Of a stretch of DNA of 64,000 nucleotides, positions 51,471-59,338 are shown piece by piece. The DNA lies in assembly GCA_022563595.1 (NCBI GenBank), contig JADFNB010000017.1, positions 1-64,000 of the forward strand, written 5' to 3'. The notes under the pieces are model-generated. The model was not told where the DNA came from, searched no databases, and worked only from the letters and a program-made list of their open reading frames with translations. The position numbers and the translations under genes were made by a program. Within the stretch, counting starts at the first letter, position 1. Every line of letters begins with the position of its first letter. Source of the DNA: Gemmatimonadota bacterium (lineage in GTDB: Bacteria; Gemmatimonadota; Gemmatimonadetes; Gemmatimonadales; GWC2-71-9).

Positions 51471-53747
51471 TTAGCCTTCGCGGCGGAAGTCGAGATCGCC
51501 GCGCGCGAAACCGCTCGCGGGCGTGCCAGCGCGGCTGATCGTCTTGGGCGATACCGGCCAGCCGGCGAGGTCCAGGACCCGAGTAGTCAGCTCGCTGACC
51601 GTTTCCGTCTCGGCGTCGGATCCAACCACGCCTGCCGCGAGATCGAGCCAGGAGAGCGCCTCATCGAAGGCGGCGTCGCGCACCGCACCGTCACTCGCCT
51701 CGAGTGCCGCCTGGAAGGCCAGGCGCCGCTCGCCGCCGCGTTCCGCGTGGCGCGCGATCTCTCCCGCCACGCCTGCCACAGCACCCTCGCGTATCAGGGC
51801 GTGGAGTGCGAGTGCTATCGCACGGTGTACCTCCCGCCGGCGCGCCGGTGTGAGCTCGTTCCGCACCGTTTCCTGCACGATCGGGTGCGCGCACCGATAG
51901 ACGCCATCCTCTTCCAGCAGCAGGCGGCGACCAACCAGCTCGTCGGCGAGCGCAGCGACCCGCAGCCGCGAGATGCCGTGCACCAGCGATAGGAGATGGG
52001 CGCTCGCCCCACGCCCGGCCACCGCCACCGTGACCATGAGGTCGCGCAGCTCGTACACGAGGCGGGCCAACCGCTCCGCCACGGCATCGTGGACCGTCCG
52101 GGGCATCCGGATCTGGTGGTATGGGCCAGCCCCGACCGCGGGGGTCGTCACCCATTCGCCGGATGCCGGATCGGTCGCCAGCATGCCCTGCGCGAACAGT
52201 GTCTTGAGCAGCTCGAGGATGTGGAATGGGTTGCCGTCGGTCACGGCGTGCACTTGGGCGGCAAAGCGCCGGGCGCCTTCAGGCGCGGTGATATTCCCCA
52301 GCTCGCGAATGATCTGCCAGACCTCCGTCTCGCCCAGAGGCGGCAGGGTGATGACCGTTGTGCGTCCTGTCCCGCTGCGGATTGCGCGGCAGAGGCGCGC
52401 GGCAGGTGCGGTGCGCTCGATGTCACCCAGCGTAAGGGTTGCCAGGATCAGGACGGAGGCATCCTCAACCCGGGTGGTCAGGAAATGCAGCAGCGCGCAG
52501 GTATCCTGGTCGCAGTGTTGCAGGTCATCGATGAACAGTGCCGTCGGGCGCTCCGAGGCCAGCCCGAGGATCGCCTGGGCCGCGCCTTCGAAAAGGCGTG
52601 ACCGGCGGTCCGAGTCCTCCGGGGAGGATGGGGCCGGCAGATGGGGGAACCGTTCGCGCAGCTCCGGCACGATGCGGCTAAGCTCGGCGAGCCATTCCGG
52701 AGCGGTGCCCGCGAGCCCTGGCGCGTCCAGCCCGCTGCGGAAGGCTTCGACGATCGGCGCGTAGGCTACTCCCGTCTTGGGGTCGTAACCCCGGCCCCGC
52801 AGCACGGTAGCTCCCTCGGCCCGCACCCACTGGAGCAACTCATGGGAGAGCCGGGTCTTGCCGATCCCCGACTCCCCCTCGATCAGCACCACGCCACCCA
52901 GGCCCGACACGACGTCGCTCCACAGGTCGACGAGCCGCTGCCAGGCGTCCTCCCTGCCGACCAGCGACGGGTCGAAATTCTGCTCCGGCAGCCGGCTCTC
53001 GGGGGTGTGGGTGGGTGTGGGTGTGCCCGCGGGCGGTGCTCCGTCCTCTGACGCGATCCGGTCCATGAAGGTGCGCAGCGCCGCGCTCGGCTCTGCTCCC
53101 GCCTGGTCGGCCAAGCGGTCGCGGTATGCCTGGTAGCGGGCCAGGGCCTCCCCTCGGTCGCCCGCCATGTACCACGCTTCGGCTATCTGTCGCACCGCGT
53201 CGTCTGACAGAGGATCGCACGCCGCCCACCGCTCGGCCCACCATACCGCGTCGCGCCAGTGCGATTTCGCCATGGCGTTGCGGGTGGCCGTGCGGAGCGC
53301 GTCGCGGTAGGCGCGGAGCAGCCGCTGGTGAGTCATGTCCGCCCACTCGTCGAATCCAGAGGCGTTATTGATGGAGAAGCCGGATAAGAACCGCTCTACA
53401 TCGAACTGCGCGGCCTCCTCGGGTGCCTGCTCGACGGCCGCCTGAAAGGCCCGTACGTCGCAACGCACGGCGCTGTCGAGTTCCACCCGCTGGCGCTCTA
53501 TGTGGAGGGACGCCCCGACCACGGTCCGGAGCCGGCGCAACGTCTGGCGGAGTGAGGCCCGCGCGGCTGAGGTCGGCGACTCGCTCCAGAGCAGGGCGGC
53601 CAACTCGTCGCGAGCATGCGGACCGGGCTCGAGGGCAAGGAACGCCAATAGCGCCAACGCTTTGCCGCCGGCACGGTCGGTAGCGTCTTCGTCCTCGGCT
53701 ACAAGCAGGCGCGGAGGTCCGAGCAGGGTGATACGCAGGTCCAACAC
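51471..53747 (-). CDS. SARP-type transcriptional regulator with BTAD and ATPase domains
   Basis: 758 residues. N-terminal ~90 residues: OmpR-like winged helix (LDLRITLLGPPRLLV, RDELAALLWSESPTSAARASLRQTLRRLRTVVG), as in SARP/AfsR regulators. Next the BTAD domain (VEQAPEEAAQFDVERFLSG, WWAERWAACDPLSDDAVRQIAEAWYMAGDRGEALARYQAYRDRL), a Pro/Thr linker, an AAA-type ATPase (Walker A EGESGIGKTR, Walker B TALFIDDLQHCD) and a C-terminal helical region. SARPs usually switch on natural-product clusters. It is divergent from the two small-peptide genes, with a 142-bp shared region. The start (GTG 53747) sits next to GGGGGAG, so TTG 53744 is also possible. Confidence 0.9.
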   Translation of the reverse strand: MLDLRITLLGPPRLLVAEDEDATDRAGGKALALLAFLALEPGPHARDELAALLWSESPTSAARASLRQTLRRLRTVVGASLHIERQRVELDSAVRCDVRAFQAAVEQAPEEAAQFDVERFLSGFSINNASGFDEWADMTHQRLLRAYRDALRTATRNAMAKSHWRDAVWWAERWAACDPLSDDAVRQIAEAWYMAGDRGEALARYQAYRDRLADQAGAEPSAALRTFMDRIASEDGAPPAGTPTPTHTPESRLPEQNFDPSLVGREDAWQRLVDLWSDVVSGLGGVVLIEGESGIGKTRLSHELLQWVRAEGATVLRGRGYDPKTGVAYAPIVEAFRSGLDAPGLAGTAPEWLAELSRIVPELRERFPHLPAPSSPEDSDRRSRLFEGAAQAILGLASERPTALFIDDLQHCDQDTCALLHFLTTRVEDASVLILATLTLGDIERTAPAARLCRAIRSGTGRTTVITLPPLGETEVWQIIRELGNITAPEGARRFAAQVHAVTDGNPFHILELLKTLFAQGMLATDPASGEWVTTPAVGAGPYHQIRMPRTVHDAVAERLARLVYELRDLMVTVAVAGRGASAHLLSLVHGISRLRVAALADELVGRRLLLEEDGVYRCAHPIVQETVRNELTPARRREVHRAIALALHALIREGAVAGVAGEIARHAERGGERRLAFQAALEASDGAVRDAAFDEALSWLDLAAGVVGSDAETETVSELTTRVLDLAGWPVSPKTISRAGTPASGFARGDLDFRREG

Positions 53748-53783
53748 TCCCCCAAGGGAGACGGAGATTCTAACCTACCGGCG

Positions 53784-53811
53784 ATTCACGATTCGGCAAG
53801 TCGAATTCACG
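53784..53811. promoter_or_regulatory. Direct repeats ATTCACG, 21 bp apart, in the divergent promoter region
   Basis: ATTCACG occurs at 53784-53790 and 53805-53811, a period of 21 bp or two helical turns. SARP regulators typically bind direct repeats of about this period. A partial ATTCG/CGAAT dyad lies between them. The site is between the regulator and the first peptide gene. Confidence 0.4.
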
Positions 53812-53889
53812 GGTTTTTCACACTCGTTCGACATCTTGCGTCCTGAGTTGCGCGACCCGAATCAAGACCCTTTTTTCCGGAGCCACATC

Positions 53890-54039
53890 ATGACCTATTC
53901 CAAGAAGGTCCGCATCGAGCTCACCGACGAGCAGAAAGCGGCGATCAAGAACGTGACCGGTAAGGACGCCGAGGCGTTGGAACTCTCGGTCGAGGAGCTG
54001 GAAGAGCGCATCGCTCCGCGCCGCCCAGGACTTGCCTAG
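53890..54039 (+). CDS. Small peptide 1, candidate RiPP-type precursor (49 residues)
   Basis: ATG 8 nt after GGAG. The peptide has an amphipathic helical N-terminus (KKVRIELTDEQKAAIKNVTGK), then DAEALELSVEELEERIAPRRPGLA. The ELSVEELEERIAPR block is shared with peptide 2 and looks like a leader-type recognition helix, followed by only five more residues (RPGLA). No Cys is present, and its few Ser/Thr residues lie outside the C-terminal tail. It aligns without gaps with peptide 2 and both are exactly 49 residues. It is the first gene after the divergent SARP regulator, so probably a product of that switch. It could also be a small regulatory protein. Confidence 0.75.
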   Translation: MTYSKKVRIELTDEQKAAIKNVTGKDAEALELSVEELEERIAPRRPGLA

Positions 54040-54089
54040 AACACCGCAGGCTCTCGTACCACAACCGTCCCTCAACAGGAGGCAGCATC

Positions 54090-54239
54090 ATGGCAGACAA
54101 GCCCAACTTCAAGCTGACACTCACGGAAGAGCAGAAGAAAGCCGTCCGTGACGCCACCGGCAAAGACGCCGAGGCGATCGAGCTGAGCGTCGACGAGCTG
54201 GAAGAGCGGATCGCTCCACGCCCGGCTCTCGGAATCTAG
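54090..54239 (+). CDS. Small peptide 2, paralog of peptide 1 (49 residues)
   Basis: ATG 7 nt after AGGAGG. Sequence begins MADKPNFKLTLTEEQKKAV and contains TGKDAEAIELSVDELEERIAPR, ending in PALGI. Identity to peptide 1 is highest over TGKDAEA and ELSV(E/D)ELEERIAPR, with the last five residues differing. The bases after both stops are also alike (tagaacaccg), so the copies look like a tandem duplication. It is followed 104 bp later by the GAF/HlyD gene. If the C-terminal residues are cut off and released they would be RPALGI-like, versus RRPGLA-like for peptide 1. Confidence 0.75.
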   Translation: MADKPNFKLTLTEEQKKAVRDATGKDAEAIELSVDELEERIAPRPALGI

Positions 54240-54343
54240 AACACCGACGCGGCTAGTCCGCACCTCGGACGCCGGGTTCGCTCCACGCGAATCCGGCGTT
54301 CGTCGTCTTGACACGGCTCCCGTCGGGCGACCTCTTATTACCG

Positions 54344-56281
54344 ATGCCCGACGACCCCGGTCTCCCACCGACCTCCGGCGACGGTCTCCAGGCGGAGGTC
54401 GAGCGCCTCCGGCTGCTACAGTCGATCAGCCAGGAGTTCGCCAGCTCGCTCGACTTCGACGAGCTGCTCCCAAACGTATTCAACACCGTTCTGTCCGCGG
54501 TTGGCGCGCAGGGCGGGTCGATCTGGATCGCAGAGGGCGACATGCTTCGTTGTCGCCTGGCGCTGGGCAGCGCGAGCCAGAAGCTCGTGGGGAAGGAGGT
54601 ACCGATCGGAACGGGGTTCGTCGGCGACGTCGCCCGGAAGCAGCGCAGCACGATCGTCACCGACGCGATGCAGGACCCGCGCTTCCAGGATCGCGTCGAT
54701 CGGTCGAGCACGATGATCACCACGACCGTCATGGCCGCCCCGATGCTCGTAAAGGGCGAGACCGTGGGATCGATCCAGGTCAACAACAAGGTGACCGGTG
54801 ACATCTTCGACGAGAACGACCGGCAATTGCTCGAGGGGCTCGCCAGCTCGGCGGCCATCGCGCTGCGGAACGCGCAGCTCCACACCGCCGAGAAGCGCGC
54901 GCGCGACCTCGCGCTGCTGCTCGAGATCAGCCGCGAGATCGGCTCGACGCTCGACCTCGATCGCATCCTGCACTCGGTCGTGAACCTCGCGACCCGCGCC
55001 CTCACCTTCGATGTGGGTGCGGTCGGGATGCAGGTGAAAGGCCGCTGCGAGATTCGCGCGATCGCGGGCCGGGAAGAGGTCGACGAGAAAGACGACGCCG
55101 TTCGCCGGCTCGCGGCCCGAGGCAGCTGGGCGCAGGAGCGTGGAGAGGCGTTCTATCTCACGGATCGCGATGCACCGGCCTCTGACGCGGAGCACGCGTT
55201 CGTCAACGCGTTCGGTGACGCGCTCACGACCGACGACGTACGGAGCGGTCTGTATCTCCCACTCGCCGACGAGGAAGGCGGGCTGGGCGTGCTTTTCTTC
55301 GAGGCTAAGCAGCCCGATTTCGCGGGCGAGACGCAGCGGGAGATCGCCGGTATCCTCGCGAATCAGACGGCTGTGGCACTGCGGAACGCCGAGCTCTATA
55401 ACCAGGTGCCGCTGGTGGATGTGTTGGGGGGGCTCGCACAGAAGAAGCGCAAGCTGCTCGCGCTGCCGCGGCGGCGACTCCAGGTTTACGCGGCGGCTGC
55501 GGTGCTGGCACTGGCAGCGGTCACGCTCATCCGTTGGCCGCTGCGCGTCTCCGGGATGACCCCGACGTTCCGTGCCACCACGTACGCTCCGGTGCGTCCC
55601 TTCGTCTCGGGCGTGGTGGAGCGATCGTTCGTGCGTGAGGGGACCGAAGTGGCGCGCGGCGCTCCGTTACTGCAGTTGCGGGCCGTCGCGCTCCGGGCGG
55701 ACCGCGAGGCAACCGTGGCCGCCATGGCGATTGCCGAGCGCGAGGCGGCCACCGCGTCTGCGCGCGGTGACCCCGCGACCGAGCGGCTCCACCGGACGCG
55801 ATTCGCGTCGCTCCAACGCGAAGCGTCACTGCTCGACGAGGAGATCGCGGCGACCACGGTGCGCGCGCCGGTGGCCGGCGTGGTGCTCACGCCGCGTCCC
55901 GAAGAGCTGGTGGGCGCCCGGCCTGAGGCCGGAGAGACCGTGATGATCCTCGGCCGGACCGACTCGCTGGAGCTCGACCTGGGGGTGCGCCAGCGCGACA
56001 TCGAGCGCGTCCAGGTGGGCCAGGCGCTGCGTCTGCGGGTGGACGCGATGCCGCAACGCACCTTCGAGGGGCGCGTGATCTTCGTCGGGCAACTCCCGCT
56101 CCAGACCGAAAAGGACGTCTATTTTCCCGTTCGCGCGCTGGTGCCGAACGAGGATGGAGCACTCCGGCCGGGTATGGTCGCGCACGCGAAAGTGCTGACG
56201 GCTCCCGCGTCGGTGCTCACCAGGGTGTTCCGTGCGCCCACGCGGTGGGCTAGGCTGCTGTGGTGGAGGATCATGCCATGA
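54344..56281 (+). CDS. Two-GAF-domain protein fused to a membrane helix and HlyD adaptor
   Basis: 645 residues from ATG at 54344; a TTG at 54308 would add 12 residues, and neither has a strong ribosome binding site. Two GAF domains (about 20-175: GSIWIAEGDMLRCRLALGS.., VGKEVPIGTGFVGDVARKQRS; and 190-360: LLEISREIGSTLDLDRILHSVV.., RSGLYLPLADEEGGLGVLFFEAKQP) precede a helix (RRLQVYAAAAVLALAAVTLIRWPL) and a HlyD-type region (VRPFVSGVVERSFVREGTEVARGAPLLQLRA, ATTVRAPVAGVVLTPRPEELVGARPEAGETVMILGRTDSLELDLGV). So a cytoplasmic sensor is joined to an exporter adaptor. It overlaps the next gene by ATGA. Confidence 0.88.
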   Translation: MPDDPGLPPTSGDGLQAEVERLRLLQSISQEFASSLDFDELLPNVFNTVLSAVGAQGGSIWIAEGDMLRCRLALGSASQKLVGKEVPIGTGFVGDVARKQRSTIVTDAMQDPRFQDRVDRSSTMITTTVMAAPMLVKGETVGSIQVNNKVTGDIFDENDRQLLEGLASSAAIALRNAQLHTAEKRARDLALLLEISREIGSTLDLDRILHSVVNLATRALTFDVGAVGMQVKGRCEIRAIAGREEVDEKDDAVRRLAARGSWAQERGEAFYLTDRDAPASDAEHAFVNAFGDALTTDDVRSGLYLPLADEEGGLGVLFFEAKQPDFAGETQREIAGILANQTAVALRNAELYNQVPLVDVLGGLAQKKRKLLALPRRRLQVYAAAAVLALAAVTLIRWPLRVSGMTPTFRATTYAPVRPFVSGVVERSFVREGTEVARGAPLLQLRAVALRADREATVAAMAIAEREAATASARGDPATERLHRTRFASLQREASLLDEEIAATTVRAPVAGVVLTPRPEELVGARPEAGETVMILGRTDSLELDLGVRQRDIERVQVGQALRLRVDAMPQRTFEGRVIFVGQLPLQTEKDVYFPVRALVPNEDGALRPGMVAHAKVLTAPASVLTRVFRAPTRWARLLWWRIMP

Positions 56282-57240
56282 GACCTGCGTCGGGCGGCGC
56301 CGTGGTTCTCTCGTTGTCCCTCGGGCTGGCGTGCGGTGGCGATGCGGTGCCGGAAACGACCCCGGCGAGCGAGCCCAATGTCCCGCTGGCAACCGTCGAC
56401 ACCGCGACGGTCGCGGTCCCGCTGATGCTTGCCGCGCAGTTGTACGTGGAGCACGACGCGTACGTCTACGCCAGATCGACGGGGATCGTCGAGGCGGTGC
56501 TCGTCGACATCGGTGATCGGGTCCGCAAGGGCCAGGTGCTGGCGCGACTCGAGAACGAAGACCAGGAAATCGCGCTCGAGGACGCGCAGGCGTCGCATGA
56601 GAATGCCCAGCGACTGCTGGCGCGGGTTCGCGAGCTGGCTGGGACGGGAGCCGTCACGGTAGCGGATTCGGAACAGGCCGAGCTGGATGCGCGCCGGGCG
56701 GGGTTGCAGGTCCGGCAGGCGCGGCGGGACTACGATCTCACGCGCGCCGTGGCGCCGTTCAGTGGCGTGGTCACCGCACGCACCGTTCGGCTGGGACGAT
56801 TCGTCGAGGAGTTCGACCCGCTGCTTCGGGTGACGGCACTCCGGCCACTTCGGGCGTCGGTGCAGCTGCCCGAGCAGGCGGGCGCGGTGGAGCCTGGCAC
56901 CGCCACCGTGGTGATCGCCCTCGACGGTCGGGTGGTCGAGGCTACGGTGCAGCGCGTCTCACCGATCGTCGATGCCACGAGCGGCACTCGTGAGGTCATC
57001 GTGCAGCTCGCCGCTGGATCGGGACTCGAGCCGGGGGCGAGCGTACACGTGCGAATCGGCGCCGAGCCGCGACGTGTCGTGCTCATTCCCGCTGACGCGA
57101 TTTCCGAGGACGGCTATGTCCTGGTGTGGGAGAACGGGCGGACCACACTGCGGGCCGTGACCGTGGGGGCCACGCTTGAGGACGGTCGCCTGGAAGTCGT
57201 GAGCGGCCTCGCGTTCGGCGAGCGGCTCCGGCTGCCGTGA
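56278..57240 (+). CDS. Periplasmic adaptor lipoprotein (RND/HlyD membrane fusion type)
   Basis: 320 residues; starts in an ATGA overlap. Lipobox LGLAC (Cys18). Lipoyl/hairpin/barrel order: YVYARSTGIVEAVLVDIGDRVRKGQVLARLENEDQEIALEDAQASHENAQRLLARVREL.., VAPFSGVVTARTVRLGRFVEEFDPLLRVTALRPLRASVQLPEQAG and a C-terminal GDP-like domain with ISEDGYVLVWENGRTTLRAVTVG. No inner-membrane RND pump and no TolC gene are adjacent. Its stop overlaps the next gene's GTG. It could bridge the HlyD segments of its neighbours to an outer-membrane channel coded elsewhere. Confidence 0.9.
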   Translation: MRPASGGAVVLSLSLGLACGGDAVPETTPASEPNVPLATVDTATVAVPLMLAAQLYVEHDAYVYARSTGIVEAVLVDIGDRVRKGQVLARLENEDQEIALEDAQASHENAQRLLARVRELAGTGAVTVADSEQAELDARRAGLQVRQARRDYDLTRAVAPFSGVVTARTVRLGRFVEEFDPLLRVTALRPLRASVQLPEQAGAVEPGTATVVIALDGRVVEATVQRVSPIVDATSGTREVIVQLAAGSGLEPGASVHVRIGAEPRRVVLIPADAISEDGYVLVWENGRTTLRAVTVGATLEDGRLEVVSGLAFGERLRLP

Positions 57241-59291
57241 CGCAACGGCCCCGGCTGCGCGACGATCTGGTCATCGTCGTCCAGCAGTACCGCGGCGAAG
57301 AGAGCTACATCGTCAAGGATCCCGAGACCCACAAGTACTTCCGCTTCAAGCCGCTCGAGATTCTCGTGATGCAGCACTTCACCGGCGAGCACACGGTAAC
57401 GGAGTTGGCAAACGCGCTCCGCGACCAGGGAGTGCCGCTGTCGCCGGCCGCCGTCCAGAAGTTCGCCGAGAAACTCAGCGGTATGGAGCTCATCGAGCGG
57501 ACCCTCGGCGAGAAATCGACGCTGCTCATCGAGCGTCTCCGGGCGGAGCGGCACCGGCGGGTCAAGCGCACGCATTATGAAGGAAGCCTCCTCCGGATGC
57601 GTTGGTCCGCCGGGGATCCCGACAAGCTGTTCGACCGATGGATGCCGTGGCTCCGCTTCTTCTTTACGCCCACGTTCATGGTGATCTCGGCCGTGCTGTT
57701 TGCGGTCTACGCTCTGGCCCTGGTGCTCCGCTGGCCGGACATCATCAGCGGGCTGGCCGCCGTGTACACGGCCGAGTTCTACACGTTGCAGAACATCGTC
57801 ATGGTTTGGGGCACGATGATGGTCATCATCGTGATCCACGAGACGGCCCATGGCGTCACGTGTAAGTACTTCGGGGGACAAGTGCACGAGATGGGGGCGA
57901 TGCTGCTCTACTTCCAGCCGGCGTTCTACTGCAATGTCAACGATGCCTGGACCTTCCCGAAGCTCAGTCACCGGATTTGGGTCACCGCCGCCGGTTCCTG
58001 GATCGAGCTCGTGGTCGCGGGAATGGCGGCGATCGTCTGGCTCGTGGTCGACCCGAACACCGTCATCGGTAACCTCGCGTTCTTCACGGTCATCCTCGGT
58101 GGCGTGACCACGGTGGTGGCGAATGCCAACCCACTCATCCCGCTGGACGGGTACTACGCGCTGAGTGACTACCTGGAGGTCGCGAACTTGCGCCAGCGCT
58201 CGTTCGGCTACATCGCCTGGTTGCTCAAGCGGTACGTGATACGGCTGAACCTGCCGGAGCCCGCGGCGACGGAGCGGGAGCGCCGGATATTCGTGATTTA
58301 CGGGGTGCTGGCAATCCTCTATATCGTTAGCATCCTGTCGTTGGTCGCGTTGTTTGCGCTGGGATTGGTCAGTCGAGCGTTCGGAGGGATCGGCGTCATC
58401 GCGTTCGTCCTCTTGCTCTGGGCGTTGCTCCGAACGGGGCTCCGCGAGTGGGGGCGTGCCATCGTCACGTCGTTCTGGGAACATCGGACGGTGCTGCGGA
58501 AGCGCCTGGTGCCGGGGCTGCTGATTGGTGGCGGGCTGCTGCTGCTGCTGGTGATCGTGCCCTGGCCGATCAACGTGAAGGGACGGTTCGTCGCCGCGCC
58601 GTTGTTCGAGGCGCCACTGGCGGCCGCGGAGGGAGGCGTTCTCGAACGCGTGTACGCCGACGAAGGCGACCGCGTGCAGGCGGGCGCACCGGTGGCGCGG
58701 CTACGGAACTTCGCTCTCGAGCGCCACGCAGCCCAACTCGAGCGCGTGGTCGATTCGCTCGACGCCCTCGCGCGGCGTGCGCGGGGGAGCGGCCAACAAG
58801 CTGCAAATCGCCAGATTGAGCTGGCCCGGGCCGAAGCGGTAGGACTGATGCGGGCAACGCGGGAGCGGCTGCAGTCGTTGACGCTCCGCGCGCCGGTGAG
58901 CGGGGTAGTGATCACGCCACGACTGCAGGATTCGCTTGGGCTGTGGTTCGCTGCCGGAGATGTTGTAGCGGTGCTCGCCGTGACCGACTCGCTCGAACTC
59001 CGCCTCCGGCTGGACCGCGCCGGCGCCACCATGGTGCGTGCGGGGCAGTCGGTTGCGCTGATCACGTATACTGGCGCGGGTGAAACACACTCGGGATCGA
59101 TCGTAAGCGTGTCGCTGGCGGCCTTGCGGCAGGGTGAAGAGGTCGAGGCGCGCGTGCGGCTGCACGGGCGGGCCGCCGGCCTCCGCGCGGGCGTTACCGG
59201 GGAAGCGAAAATCACCATCCGGCGGTCGAATATCCTGGGGGCGTTGTGGTGGGCAATCCGCAAGCGAATCCGCAACGATCTGTTGCTGTAG
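57237..59291 (+). CDS. PqqD-like domain / M50-type site-2 protease / HlyD-like fusion
   Basis: 684 residues from GTG. Residues ~1-90 are PqqD/RRE-like (PRLRDDLVIVVQQYRGEESYIVKDPETHKYFRFKPLEILVMQHFTGEHTVTELANAL). The middle is a polytopic intramembrane metalloprotease: zinc motif in VIIVIHETAHGVTCKYFGG and the third-ligand motif NANPLIPLDGYYALSDY. The C-terminal ~200 residues are HlyD-like (APLAAAEGGVLERVYADEGDRVQAGAPVARLRN, SLTLRAPVSGVVITPRLQDSLGLWFAAGDVVAVL). The PqqD-like part could dock the peptide leader for intramembrane cleavage and export. The gene order and overlaps tie it to the two adaptors before it. Confidence 0.88.
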   Translation: MTQRPRLRDDLVIVVQQYRGEESYIVKDPETHKYFRFKPLEILVMQHFTGEHTVTELANALRDQGVPLSPAAVQKFAEKLSGMELIERTLGEKSTLLIERLRAERHRRVKRTHYEGSLLRMRWSAGDPDKLFDRWMPWLRFFFTPTFMVISAVLFAVYALALVLRWPDIISGLAAVYTAEFYTLQNIVMVWGTMMVIIVIHETAHGVTCKYFGGQVHEMGAMLLYFQPAFYCNVNDAWTFPKLSHRIWVTAAGSWIELVVAGMAAIVWLVVDPNTVIGNLAFFTVILGGVTTVVANANPLIPLDGYYALSDYLEVANLRQRSFGYIAWLLKRYVIRLNLPEPAATERERRIFVIYGVLAILYIVSILSLVALFALGLVSRAFGGIGVIAFVLLLWALLRTGLREWGRAIVTSFWEHRTVLRKRLVPGLLIGGGLLLLLVIVPWPINVKGRFVAAPLFEAPLAAAEGGVLERVYADEGDRVQAGAPVARLRNFALERHAAQLERVVDSLDALARRARGSGQQAANRQIELARAEAVGLMRATRERLQSLTLRAPVSGVVITPRLQDSLGLWFAAGDVVAVLAVTDSLELRLRLDRAGATMVRAGQSVALITYTGAGETHSGSIVSVSLAALRQGEEVEARVRLHGRAAGLRAGVTGEAKITIRRSNILGALWWAIRKRIRNDLLL

Positions 59292-59338
59292 CAAGTACTG
59301 GGTGAACGGAGGTCACCATCCGCCGCGAGCTACTACCC

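Noticed and set aside
57114-58484. 456-residue minus-strand open frame opposite the M50/HlyD gene
   Set aside because: Antisense to a protein with zinc-protease motifs; no domain and unusual His/Arg/Glu-rich content.
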